From: Asanoa siamensis
GTDB taxonomy: Bacteria; Actinomycetota; Actinomycetes; Mycobacteriales; Micromonosporaceae
Assembly: GCF_016862555.1 (NCBI RefSeq)
Contig: NZ_BONE01000001.1
Location: forward strand, 1 to 64,000
DNA length: 64,000 nucleotides
Direction: 5' to 3'
Positions 54,096 through 64,000 of this stretch are shown piece by piece (the first letter of the stretch is position 1; each line of letters opens with the position of its first letter). The translations under genes were made by a program, and so were the position numbers. The notes below the pieces were generated by a model. The model had not been told where the DNA came from and did no database searches. It was given only the letters and a program-made list of their open reading frames with translations.

Positions 54096-55709
54096 GTGCC
54101 AACCGAACTGACGACAAATGCGGACGATTTAGGCGCAGCCGACTGGTGGCGCACCGCGGTCGTCTACCAGGTCTACGTGCGCAGCTTCGCCGACGCGAAC
54201 GGCGACGGCATCGGCGACCTGGCCGGACTCCGCGACCGGTTGCCCTATCTCCGTGATCTCGGCGTCGACGCGATCTGGCTGACGCCCTTCTACCGCTCGC
54301 CGATGGTCGACGGTGGCTACGACGTCACGGACTACCGCGAGGTCGACCCGATGTTCGGGGACATCGCCGACTTCGACGCGATGATGACCGACGCACACGC
54401 GTACGGGCTGCGGGTGATCATCGATGTGGTTCCCAACCACACGTCGAGCGCGCACCGCTGGTTCCAGGAGGCGCTGGCGGCGGCCCCGGGCTCGCCGGAA
54501 CGCGAGCGCTACATCTTCCGCGACGGCCGTGGCCCGGACGGCGCCGAGCCGCCCAACGACTGGGAGTCGATCTTCGGCGGCGACGCCTGGACCCGGGTCC
54601 CGGACGGCCAGTGGTACCTGCACATCTTCGACCCGCAGCAGCCCGACCTGAACTGGGAGCTGCCCGAGGTGCGGGCCGAGTTCGAGGACATCCTGCGGTT
54701 CTGGCTCGACCGCGGCGTCGACGGCTTCCGGGTCGACGTGGCGCACGGCAACATCAAGGCGCCCGGCCTGCCGGACGTCGGCTACAGCAGCAGGACCGGC
54801 CGCAACCAGCGCCAGAGCCGGCTGCTGGAGGGCACCACGCTGCCCTACTTCGACCAGGACGGCGTGCACGAGATCTACCGCGCCTGGCGAAAGATCTTCG
54901 ACAGCTATCCGCCGGGCCGGATGGCGGTCGCCGAGGCCTGGGCGTCCAGCCCCGAACGGCTGGCCCGCTACGTCGGCCCCGACGAGCTGCACCAGGTCTT
55001 CAACTTCGACTTCCTGCACGCGACCTGGAGCGTCGACTCGTTCCGCAAGGTGATCGACACGGCCCTGGCCGAGGCCACGCTGGTCGGCGCGCCCACCACC
55101 TGGGTGCTGTCCAACCACGACAAGCAACGGCACGTCACCCGGTACGGCGGTGGCGAGCTCGGCCTGCGCCGGGCCCGGGCCGCCGCACTGCTGATGCTCG
55201 CCCTCCCCGGTGTCGCCTACCTCTACCAGGGCGAGGAGCTCGGCCTCGACGAGGTGCTCGACCTGCCCGACGAGCTGCGCCAGGACCCGGCGTTCCGGCG
55301 CACCGGCGAGAGCCGCGACGGCTGCCGGGTGCCGCTGCCATGGTCCGGCGAGGCGGCGCCGTACGGCTTCGGCCCGGCCGGCGCCTGGCTGCCGCCCCCG
55401 GCGAGCTGGGTCGCGTGCACCGTGGCCGCGCAGGCCGGCGACCCGCGATCGACCCTGGAGCTCTACCGGGCGGCCCTGCGGTTGCGCCGCGCCGAGCCGG
55501 GGCTGGGCGGCGGTGAGCTGGTCTGGCTCGACGCCGAGCCCGGCGTGCTCGCGTTCCGCCGCGGCGACCTGACCTGCGTCGTCAACGTCGGGGCCGGCCC
55601 GGTCGACGTGCGGCGCTACGGCGCGCCGATCCTGGCCACCGCGGCCCTCGACGGAGATTTCCTGCCGATCGACGCGGCGGTGTGGTTGAAACCGGCGACA
55701 GCCGGGTAA
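54096..55709 (+). CDS. GH13 alpha-glucosidase
   Basis: This 537-residue cytosolic enzyme hydrolyses alpha-1,4/1,6-glucosidic bonds of short oligosaccharides. GH13 regions are clear: DVVPNHT (region I), GFRVDVAHG (II) with nucleophile near Asp214, VAEAW (III) with acid/base near Glu280, and SNHDK (IV) with Asp near 342. The start WWRTAVVYQVYVRSFADANG is like oligo-1,6-glucosidase/alpha-glucosidase family members. There is no signal peptide. The GTG at 54096 gives the family N-terminus, and the long frame upstream is a shadow. It follows the LacI regulator, with operators between them. Confidence 0.93.
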   Translation: MPTELTTNADDLGAADWWRTAVVYQVYVRSFADANGDGIGDLAGLRDRLPYLRDLGVDAIWLTPFYRSPMVDGGYDVTDYREVDPMFGDIADFDAMMTDAHAYGLRVIIDVVPNHTSSAHRWFQEALAAAPGSPERERYIFRDGRGPDGAEPPNDWESIFGGDAWTRVPDGQWYLHIFDPQQPDLNWELPEVRAEFEDILRFWLDRGVDGFRVDVAHGNIKAPGLPDVGYSSRTGRNQRQSRLLEGTTLPYFDQDGVHEIYRAWRKIFDSYPPGRMAVAEAWASSPERLARYVGPDELHQVFNFDFLHATWSVDSFRKVIDTALAEATLVGAPTTWVLSNHDKQRHVTRYGGGELGLRRARAAALLMLALPGVAYLYQGEELGLDEVLDLPDELRQDPAFRRTGESRDGCRVPLPWSGEAAPYGFGPAGAWLPPPASWVACTVAAQAGDPRSTLELYRAALRLRRAEPGLGGGELVWLDAEPGVLAFRRGDLTCVVNVGAGPVDVRRYGAPILATAALDGDFLPIDAAVWLKPATAG

Positions 55710-55752
55710 GGCGTTACCCACGAGGCCCCTGTGGTGGGGGTGTGGTGGGTAC

Positions 55753-55790
55753 GGTGCCCCGGCGTCGAACGACGGTTCCGCCGGGGCACC
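55753..55790. terminator. hairpin between convergent genes
   Basis: GGTGCCCCGGCG (55753-55764) and CGCCGGGGCACC (55779-55790) form a perfect 12-base stem with a 14-base loop. It has no clear U-run but lies between the convergent GH13 and hypothetical-protein genes and can end both. Confidence 0.55.
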
Positions 55791-55797
55791 CCTACGC

Positions 55798-56250
55798 TCA
55801 GGGGTTGTCGGCCCGCGGTGCGGTGAGCTTGGCCGCGATCCGGCCCCAACCCGCCATCACCTGGTCGGGAGTGGGCGGCGGCGCCGCGTAGCCGGCGTCG
55901 TTCTCGCCGAACGTCTCGGCCAGGTCGGGGCCGTCCTCGTCCTCGAGATCCAGGTCGTCCAGCGAGCCGTCGGCCGGCCGCTCGTCCCGCAACGCCGAGA
56001 TCCGGGCCGCCTCGATCTCGCCGCGGATCTCGTCGGTGGAGATGTGCGGCATGCACGGCTCCACGACGGCCATCAGCTCCTCGTCGGCGACGACCGACTG
56101 GGCCAGCGCGAGCGCCTGCGGCCGTTCGTAGGGCCCGCTGACCACGGGCTCCCACTCCTCGTCGTCGCCCAGCGGGCCGAACGTGATGATCCATGGCAGG
56201 TCGTGCAGCGGCGAGTCGTCGGCCAGCCGCAAGGTCACCAGTGCACCCAT
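55798..56250 (-). CDS. conserved hypothetical protein
   Basis: This 150-residue soluble protein is not recognised. It starts MGALVTLRLADDSP, has a beta-rich first half with FGPLGDDEEWEPVVSGPYER, and an acidic C-terminal half (DDLDLEDEDGPD), probably disordered. ATG at 56250 is chosen over an upstream start because the upstream frame overlaps the BrkB gene. It lies seven bases downstream of the BrkB-type gene on the same strand and is probably cotranscribed. No function is inferred. Confidence 0.6.
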   Translation of the reverse strand: MGALVTLRLADDSPLHDLPWIITFGPLGDDEEWEPVVSGPYERPQALALAQSVVADEELMAVVEPCMPHISTDEIRGEIEAARISALRDERPADGSLDDLDLEDEDGPDLAETFGENDAGYAAPPPTPDQVMAGWGRIAAKLTAPRADNP

Positions 56251-56257
56251 CCGACCA

Positions 56258-57238
56258 TCATGCGCCGTGATGGCCCTCCGGATCTCCGTTACCCTCGTCA
56301 TCTTCGTCATGGTCGACGGGTGAGACGGCGTGCGGGGGCCCCGGCTGCGGCTCACCGCCGCCCAGGTCGCGGACCGTGCCGTGGTTGTCCGTGGCGGCCA
56401 CCGCGGCGGCCCAGATGATGATCTGGTTGTAGATGTAGAGGTAGATCAACAAGCCGACCGGACCGATCAGCGCGTACGCCGCGTTCGCCCGGACCCAGTT
56501 GACGTAGAGCCGGCCGACCGAGTTCAGCACGGTCAGCCCGCCGGCCACCATGATCATCGGGATCACCAACCGCCGCGGGCTCATGTGGATCCGCGGGATC
56601 GCGCACAGCAGCGCGAAGGCGATCACCAGGTTGACCAGCACGGTGAGCACGTAGGTAAGCACCATCAACCAGGTGCCGTCGCCACCGATCGCCCAGGTCA
56701 GCAGGGTCTTGAGCCCGTCGACGGCGCCCACCGAGGCGATCACCATGGCCAGCACGACCAGCAGCACGCCGAGATCGATGAACCGCCGGACCACGAGGTT
56801 GCCGGGTTGCTGCTGGAAGCCGTGCACGGCCCGCTGCGAGGACCGGATCGCCTCGACCCAGCCGATGCCGGTGAACACCAGGCCGATCAGACCGACGATG
56901 CCGATCGGGCGCCCGGAGGTCTGCACGCCGCTGACCGCGTCCTCGACGCTCTTGATGTCCAGGAACGGCAGGTTGCCCGCGACGAAGCTGACGACGGCCT
57001 CGTTGACCTCGGCATTGCTCAGCGTGAAGCCGAAGACGGCGTAGCCGACCAGGGCGAACGCGAAGATCGCGAAGAAGCCGTAGTACGCGATCGCCGCGGC
57101 CAGCCGCCCGCCGAGCACGAACCCGAAGCGGTCAGCCGCCCGGTAGAAGTGGTCGAACGCGCCGGACCGTTCCCGGGCGCGGTCGAGTCCCCGGTTGATC
57201 CCGGCCTCGATCCGCCCCAACGCGTTCACAAGGCTCAT
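56258..57238 (-). CDS. YihY/BrkB-family inner membrane protein
   Basis: This 326-residue membrane protein belongs to the YihY/BrkB family. LAAAIAYYGFFAIFAFALVGYA, GLVFTGIGWVEAIR, and the C-terminal IGPVGLLIYLYIYNQIIIWAA are its most recognisable parts, spread over six helices. The C-terminal tail is Asp/Glu/Gly/His-rich and cytoplasmic. The earlier assignment of the family as RNase BN was withdrawn, and a transport role is more likely but unproven. It is followed by the 150-residue hypothetical gene and preceded by trpS on the same strand, 35 bases upstream. Confidence 0.88.
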   Translation of the reverse strand: MSLVNALGRIEAGINRGLDRARERSGAFDHFYRAADRFGFVLGGRLAAAIAYYGFFAIFAFALVGYAVFGFTLSNAEVNEAVVSFVAGNLPFLDIKSVEDAVSGVQTSGRPIGIVGLIGLVFTGIGWVEAIRSSQRAVHGFQQQPGNLVVRRFIDLGVLLVVLAMVIASVGAVDGLKTLLTWAIGGDGTWLMVLTYVLTVLVNLVIAFALLCAIPRIHMSPRRLVIPMIMVAGGLTVLNSVGRLYVNWVRANAAYALIGPVGLLIYLYIYNQIIIWAAAVAATDNHGTVRDLGGGEPQPGPPHAVSPVDHDEDDEGNGDPEGHHGA

Positions 57239-57273
57239 TCTTGCGGATCACCTGGATCCGCGAGCCGCCCGCG

Positions 57274-60159
<2,886 letters not shown>

Positions 60160-60163
<4 letters not shown>

Positions 60164-61191
60164 TCCCGGGCGGTCGCGGTCGACTCGCGGCGGGTGGGCA
60201 CGACCGGCATCGGGATCGTGGCGATCACCTGGCCGCCGGCGGTCTCGGGATCCGGCGCGGGCGCCGGCGGCGGCGGGTCGATCGCCCGGATGGCCACCCG
60301 GGCGACCCGGCGGCCGTCGAGCTCCAGGACCCGCAGCACCCAGCCCTCCTGCGGGACGGCGCCGGGCACGCGCGCCTCGTCGCCGATCCGGGGCACCCGG
60401 CCCAGGCTCGCCATCACGTAGCCGCCGACCGTCTCGTACGGCCCGTCCGGCAGCTCGAAGCCCGCCCGCTCGGCGAAGTCGCCGAGGTTGAGCCGCCCGT
60501 CGAGGTCGGCGGGGCGACCGGGCACCGGGTCGGGCTCGACGTCGTACTCGTCGTGGATCTCGCCGACCACCTCTTCGATGAGGTCCTCGAGAGTCACTAT
60601 GCCGGCGGTGCCGCCGTACTCGTCTATCACGACCGCGAGGTGGTGCCGCTCCCGCCGCATCTCGGTGAGCGCGACCAGCACGCGCTTGCTCGCCGGGATC
60701 CGCTTCACCTCACGGGTCAGCTCCCGGACCGTCACGTGGCCGTCGCCCTCGGGGCGGATCAGCAGGTCGCGCAGGTGGACGAAGCCGACGACGTCGTCGT
60801 GGGTGCCGTCGACCACCGGGTAGCGGGTGTGCGTCTCGGCGCGGACGAGGTCGGCGATCTCGCCCAGCGTCTGCTCCGCCGCGAGGAAGGTCACCTCGGT
60901 CCGCGGCCGCATCACCTCGCGGACCATGGTGTCGCGGGCCACCAGCACCTCGTCGATGATCCGGCGTTCGACCGGGTCGAGGCGGGTGCTGGCGGCGACG
61001 AGGTCGCGCAGGTCGGCTTCGCTGATCTGCTCACGGCCGGCCGACGGGTCCGCGCCGAGCGCCGCGGTGAGCCCGTCGGCGGTCCGCACGACGAGGCGCG
61101 CCAGCCGGCGGGCGACCGGGCCGGGGTTGCGCTGGGGACGCCCCGTCGGAACGCGCCGACGGGGCCCGGCTGTGCCGGGTTGGTCCTGCAT
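60160..61191 (-). CDS. CBS/CorC-domain protein (hemolysin-family type, no DUF21)
   Basis: This 343-residue protein contains two CBS domains (from about residue 90: VMRPRTEVTFL, then VVIDEYGGTAGIVTLEDLIEE) and a C-terminal CorC_HlyC domain (RLNLGDFAERAGFELPD). Typical HlyC/CNNM proteins begin with a DUF21 membrane domain, which is missing here: residues 1-75 are basic and polar with no hydrophobic helix. The ATG at 61191 has a TACGAT -10 box six bases upstream, which supports the start as complete, so the lack of a DUF21 domain is probably real. It is divergent from galK, and its 3' end overlaps the propeller gene by four bases. Confidence 0.85.
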
Positions 61192-61197
61192 GCAGCG

Positions 61198-61203
61198 ATC
61201 GTA
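61198..61203 (-). promoter_or_regulatory. -10 box of the CBS/CorC gene, leaderless
   Basis: TACGAT on the minus strand ends six bases before the ATG at 61191, without a ribosome-binding site in the gap. Confidence 0.5.
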
Positions 61204-61250
61204 GACACGTCATGCTCCCCGCGCCGAGCGGTTGTGATGGGATGCAGGCC

Positions 61251-62402
61251 ATGAGTCAGGTCCCCTCCCGCGCCGCAGCGGGTTTCGCCTCCGCTTTCGG
61301 CGCCGATCCGGCCGGGCTGTGGGCCGCCCCGGGTCGCGTCAACCTCATCGGTGAGCACACCGATTACAACGACGGGTTCGTGCTCCCCTTCGCGCTGCCG
61401 CACCGGGTGGTCGTTGCGGCGGCCGCCGTGCCCACGCCGCGGTGGCGGGTGTGGTCCGAGCAGACCGGCGAGACGGTCGAGTTCGGCGCCGCGGAGGCCG
61501 ACGAGCCGGGCCGGGTCGAGGGTTGGGCCGGTTACGTCGCGGGCGTGGTGTGGACCTTGAGATCCAAGGGGTACGAGGTGCCCGGCGCCGACCTGGCCGT
61601 CGCCTCCGACGTGCCGGCGGGCGCGGGCCTCTCGTCGTCGGCGGCGCTCGAGTCGGCCGTGCTCACCGCCCTCGCCGACCTGGGCGGGTTGGCTCTGCCG
61701 GTCGAGGACCGCCCGGGCCTCGCGCAGCGGGCCGAGAACGACTACGTCGGCATGCCCTGCGGGATCATGGACCAGTCGGCGTCGATCCGCGCCGAGGCCG
61801 GCCACGCGCTGTTCCTCGACTGCCGCTCGCTGGCCATCGAGCAGATCCCGTTCGACGTCGCGGCCTCGGGGCTGGCCGTGCTGGTCGTCGACACGCAGGC
61901 ACCACACCGCCACGCGGGCGGCGAGTACGCGAGCCGCCGCCGGGCCTGCGAGGAGGCGGCGGCGCTGCTCGGGGTGCCCGCGCTACGCGACGTCTCGGAC
62001 CTGGACGCGGCCCTGGAGAAGCTGACCGACGACGTCATGCGCCGCCGGGTCCGGCACGTGGTGACCGAGAACCAGCGGGTCCTCGACACGGTCGACCTGC
62101 TGCGCGCGGGCCGCGTGCGGGAGATCGGCCCGCTGCTGACGGCCTCACACGCGTCGATGCGGGATGACTTCGAGATCACGGTGCCGGAGGTCGACCTCGC
62201 GGTCTCGACGGCGCTGGCCGCGGGCGCCTACGGGGCGCGCATGACCGGCGGCGGCTTCGGCGGCTGCGTCCTGGCCCTGATCGACGCGACCGAGACCGAC
62301 CGTGTCGCCGCGGCGGTGGCCGCGGCCTACGCCGAGCGGGGCTTCACGGCCCCGGTCTGGTTCGCGGCCCGCCCGGGCCCGGGCGCGGAACGCATCGAGT
62401 GA
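61251..62402 (+). CDS. galK: galactokinase
   Basis: This 383-residue GHMP kinase phosphorylates galactose to galactose 1-phosphate in the Leloir pathway. The signature GRVNLIGEHTDYNDGF, the ATP loop PAGAGLSSSAALE, and the C-terminal GGGFGGCVLAL are present. The ATG at 61251 is preferred over earlier in-frame starts because MSQVPSRAAAGFASAFG matches the usual N-terminus. galE and galT are not in the window. It is divergent from the CBS/CorC gene. Its TGA overlaps the first of two short coupled ORFs. Confidence 0.95.
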   Translation: MSQVPSRAAAGFASAFGADPAGLWAAPGRVNLIGEHTDYNDGFVLPFALPHRVVVAAAAVPTPRWRVWSEQTGETVEFGAAEADEPGRVEGWAGYVAGVVWTLRSKGYEVPGADLAVASDVPAGAGLSSSAALESAVLTALADLGGLALPVEDRPGLAQRAENDYVGMPCGIMDQSASIRAEAGHALFLDCRSLAIEQIPFDVAASGLAVLVVDTQAPHRHAGGEYASRRRACEEAAALLGVPALRDVSDLDAALEKLTDDVMRRRVRHVVTENQRVLDTVDLLRAGRVREIGPLLTASHASMRDDFEITVPEVDLAVSTALAAGAYGARMTGGGFGGCVLALIDATETDRVAAAVAAAYAERGFTAPVWFAARPGPGAERIE

Positions 62403-62494
62403 CCACCGCGCGCCGGACACCACTGCTCCTGGCCGCCCCGGCGGCGCCCGGGACGGTGCCCGGCCCGCGCCCGTCGGCAGGACGCGTCGAGTGA
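62399..62494 (+). CDS. micro-ORF 1, 31 codons, duplicated gene start
   Basis: A GTG overlapping the galK stop (GTGA) opens a 31-residue frame starting VTTARRTPLLLAAPAA. It ends in TGA that overlaps the start of the next micro-ORF. Its first part resembles the beginning of the rhomboid-like gene downstream (VTAVRRIPLTLAV). It is probably a by-product of tandem duplication of a gene start and may simply pass ribosomes on. No peptide function is claimed. Confidence 0.4.
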   Translation: MTTARRTPLLLAAPAAPGTVPGPRPSAGRVE

Positions 62495-62583
62495 CTACCA
62501 CGTGCCGCACACCACTGACCCTGGCCGCCCCGGCGGCCGGGACGGTGCCCGGCCCGCGCCCGTCCGCGGGAGGCGTCCAGTGA
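62491..62583 (+). CDS. micro-ORF 2, 30 codons, duplicated gene start
   Basis: This 30-residue frame (VTTTCRTPLTLAAPAA) starts at GTG in the TGA of micro-ORF 1 and ends in TGA overlapping the GTG of the rhomboid-like gene. It is a close copy of micro-ORF 1. The three-step GTGA chain means translation re-initiation could link galK to the rhomboid-like gene. Confidence 0.4.
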   Translation: MTTTCRTPLTLAAPAAGTVPGPRPSAGGVQ

Positions 62584-63301
62584 CCGCGGTGCGGCGGATT
62601 CCGCTGACCCTGGCCGTCCTCGTGGTCACGGCGGTGCCCAGCCTGCTGCAGTTCGCCTATCCCGCGGTGCTGACCTCGCTGCAGCGCACGCCCGCGATCC
62701 GGGACGGCCAGGTGTGGCGGCTCTTCACGTCGTTGCTCGTGCAGGACGGCGGGTGGTTCGGCGCGATATCCACCTGCTGTTCCTGCTGCTGGTCGGCGCG
62801 CTCGCCGAACTGGTGCTGCGGCGCCGGCTCTGGGCGGCCTGCTACTTCGGTTGCGGCCTGGCCGCCGAGGGCATCGCGGTGGTCTGGCAGCCGACGGGCG
62901 GCGGCAACTCGATCGCCATCTGTGGCCTGGCCGGCGCCCTGACGATCGCCCTGCTGACGGCGCCGCTCCGGCCCAGCGCCGCCTGGCGCTCGGACGCCAC
63001 CGGCGCCGAACTGCGCCCGCGCCACCTCTGGCTCCCCGCCGGCGTGGCCTGGTGGACGGTCGCCATCCTCGGCACGCTCTCGGAGGTAGCGCTCTACATC
63101 GGCGCGGCAGCGGGCGCGGCGGTCCAGGTCGCCCTGGTGGCAGGCGGCGAACGGGGCCGCGGCAACCGCACACTCGGCCGACTCGTCGCGGTCGGCGCCC
63201 TGCTGGTGGCCATAGCGCTGACGGCCCTACGCAACATCCACGGCCCGCCGCTGCTGCTCGGCGCGGCCCTCACCTACGCGGTCTCCCGCCGCCGCCCGTA
63301 G
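62580..63301 (+). pseudogene. rhomboid-like membrane protease gene with frameshift
   Basis: The first part (VTAVRRIPLTLAVLVVTAV) reads in frame to WFGAI at about 62768, then runs on into a cysteine-rich sequence that does not resemble a membrane protein. The frame starting near 62765 carries the expected continuation: IHLLFLLLVGALAELVL, GGGNSIAICGLAG with the rhomboid-type G-x-S, and NIHGPPLLLG with a candidate catalytic histidine. The whole fits one rhomboid-like protein of about 240 residues with a one-base loss near 62763-62768. A sequencing error or a recent mutation are both possible. If intact it would be a serine intramembrane protease. Confidence 0.7.
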
Positions 63302-63565
63302 CGCACCGCCCCCGCTGGGCGCGGCCCGCCTACGCGGCCCCGCCCCTCGCAGTCAGACACACCTACCACCGCGACAGGGCACGGCCCGCCTCCGCGGTCC
63401 CCGCCCTCAAACGCACCCACCCCGGCGGATTGGCGCACGCCCCGCTACGCGGTTTCGCGCCTTTGCCCTGGGCGCGACCCGTCGCGGGCCTGGCAGCGGA
63501 GCGAAGCGGAGCGGTCCCTCGCGGGAGGAACGGTCCGCACCCCCGCGGACCCGAGCAGGCAGCCT
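63302..63565. other. GC-rich intergenic region
   Basis: This region of about 260 bases between the convergent rhomboid-like gene and cysN is very GC-rich with short repeated words (GGCCCGCCTNCGCGG twice, near 63325 and 63386). I see no supported gene, terminator hairpin with U-run, or RNA gene in it. Confidence 0.4.
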
Positions 63566-64000
63566 CTAGGAAGCTTCGACGATCATGCCGGCGGCGACGG
63601 TCCGGTTGCTAGATTCGTCGATGAGGATGAATCCGCCCGTCGTGCGGTTGCGGCGGTACTCGTCGGCGAGCAGCGGCGCCGTCGTCCGTAGGCGCAGGCG
63701 GCCGATCTCGTTCAGCTTCAGCTCCACCGCTTCCTCGTCGCGGTGCAGTGAGTTGACGTCCAGGCGGTAGTGCAGGTCGCGGACCACCGTGCGGACCGAG
63801 CGGGTCGTGTGCTTCAGCGCGTACTTCCCGCCCACCCGCAGCGGCCTGCTCTCGTCCATCCAGCAGATCATCGCCTCGATGTCCTGGGCGACCGCCGGTG
63901 CGTTGTTGGGCCGGCAGATCAGGTCGCCGCGGGAGATGTCGATCTCGTCTTCCAACCTGACCGTCACCGACATCGGGGGGAAGGCCTCGGCGACCGGGCC
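63566..64000 (-). CDS. cysN: sulfate adenylyltransferase subunit 1, C-terminal part
   Basis: The 5' end lies beyond the window. About 144 residues remain, starting GPVAEAFPPMSVTVRLEDEI in frame from the window edge. They match the domain III part of CysN: ISRGDLICRPNNAPAV, MICWMDE, YALKHTT, DLHYRLDVNSLHRDE, EIGRLRLRT, and EYRRNRTTGGFILIDE. CysN is the GTPase subunit that drives APS synthesis from sulfate and ATP with CysD. A start at the internal ATG 63973 would leave only this fragment and is rejected because the upstream sequence continues the family. Confidence 0.9.
   Translation of the reverse strand, partial: GPVAEAFPPMSVTVRLEDEIDISRGDLICRPNNAPAVAQDIEAMICWMDESRPLRVGGKYALKHTTRSVRTVVRDLHYRLDVNSLHRDEEAVELKLNEIGRLRLRTTAPLLADEYRRNRTTGGFILIDESSNRTVAAGMIVEAS

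Larger units (their letters stand above)
62399..62583 (+). repeat. tandem duplication of a gene start (two copies of about 90 bases)
   Basis: Bases 62399-62490 and 62491-62579 are near-identical copies, sharing the segments CTGGCCGCCCCGGCGG and GGGACGGTGCCCGGCCC. Each begins at GTGAC and ends at a TGA that overlaps the next start. A third, shorter similarity is the first about 35 bases of the rhomboid-like gene from 62580. Confidence 0.75.

Overview
The window is very GC-rich with dense actinobacterial codon use. It carries families typical of Actinobacteria, and of Micromonosporaceae in particular: an SCO6745-type protein, a DUF4349 lipoprotein, a GPP34 protein and a roadblock/DUF742/GTPase conservon with a nitrate-sensor-type histidine kinase. 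The species cannot be named from the sequence alone. I see no rRNA, tRNA, CRISPR array, intact insertion sequence or prophage. It looks like chromosomal core and near-core sequence.

Layout. 0-8.8 kb: a small minus-strand operon (MBL hydrolase, coiled-coil protein, SCO6745-type protein), a DUF4349 lipoprotein, an M20 amidohydrolase, an acyl-CoA mutase large subunit and a Ser/Thr kinase. 8.8-17.2 kb: a phosphohexomutase-family enzyme, a polytopic membrane protein, GPP34, upp, deoC and two aldehyde dehydrogenase genes. 17.2-17.8 kb: a non-coding array of about 90-bp degenerate repeats. 17.8-22 kb: a divergent HxlR/SDR pair and a large membrane-anchored GH67-like protein. 22-29 kb: a BlaI-type repressor, an M56 peptidase and cydABDC (cytochrome bd oxidase and its ABC exporter), with operator-like inverted repeats before cydA. 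29-30 kb: a permease-prefix-domain protein and PadR. 30-40.7 kb: an acidic protein, a large protein with an IS110-transposase-like N-terminus, an orphan substrate-binding lipoprotein, and the convergent conservon operon. 41-51 kb: add, an RlmA-like methyltransferase, a DUF4272 protein, and the operon BMP lipoprotein / ATPase / two permeases / cdd / deoA for nucleoside import and breakdown. 51-56 kb: a TetR-controlled membrane protein, a LacI regulator and a GH13 glucosidase. 56-64 kb: BrkB/YihY, trpS, an ECF sigma factor with a membrane beta-propeller partner, a CBS/CorC protein, galK, two tiny coupled ORFs leading into a frameshifted rhomboid-like gene, and the 3' part of cysN.

How the genes work together. 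The central theme is nucleoside salvage. The ABC importer, add, cdd, deoA and upp release bases and deoxyribose 1-phosphate. The mutase at 8.8 kb may convert that to the 5-phosphate, and deoC with the aldehyde dehydrogenases carries it on to acetaldehyde and acetate. A second theme is local transcription control read directly from DNA: paired TetR operators, repeated LacI palindromes, BlaI/PadR-like CTACT boxes, and a recurring -10 box 6-7 bases before the start codon that implies leaderless mRNAs.

The most unusual observations are a C-terminal module shared by the conservon histidine kinase and the neighbouring IS110-like protein, the BlaI/M56 pair placed directly upstream of cytochrome bd, tandem micro-ORFs made by duplication of a gene start, an apparent CTG start in the nucleoside ATPase, and the 90-bp repeat array.
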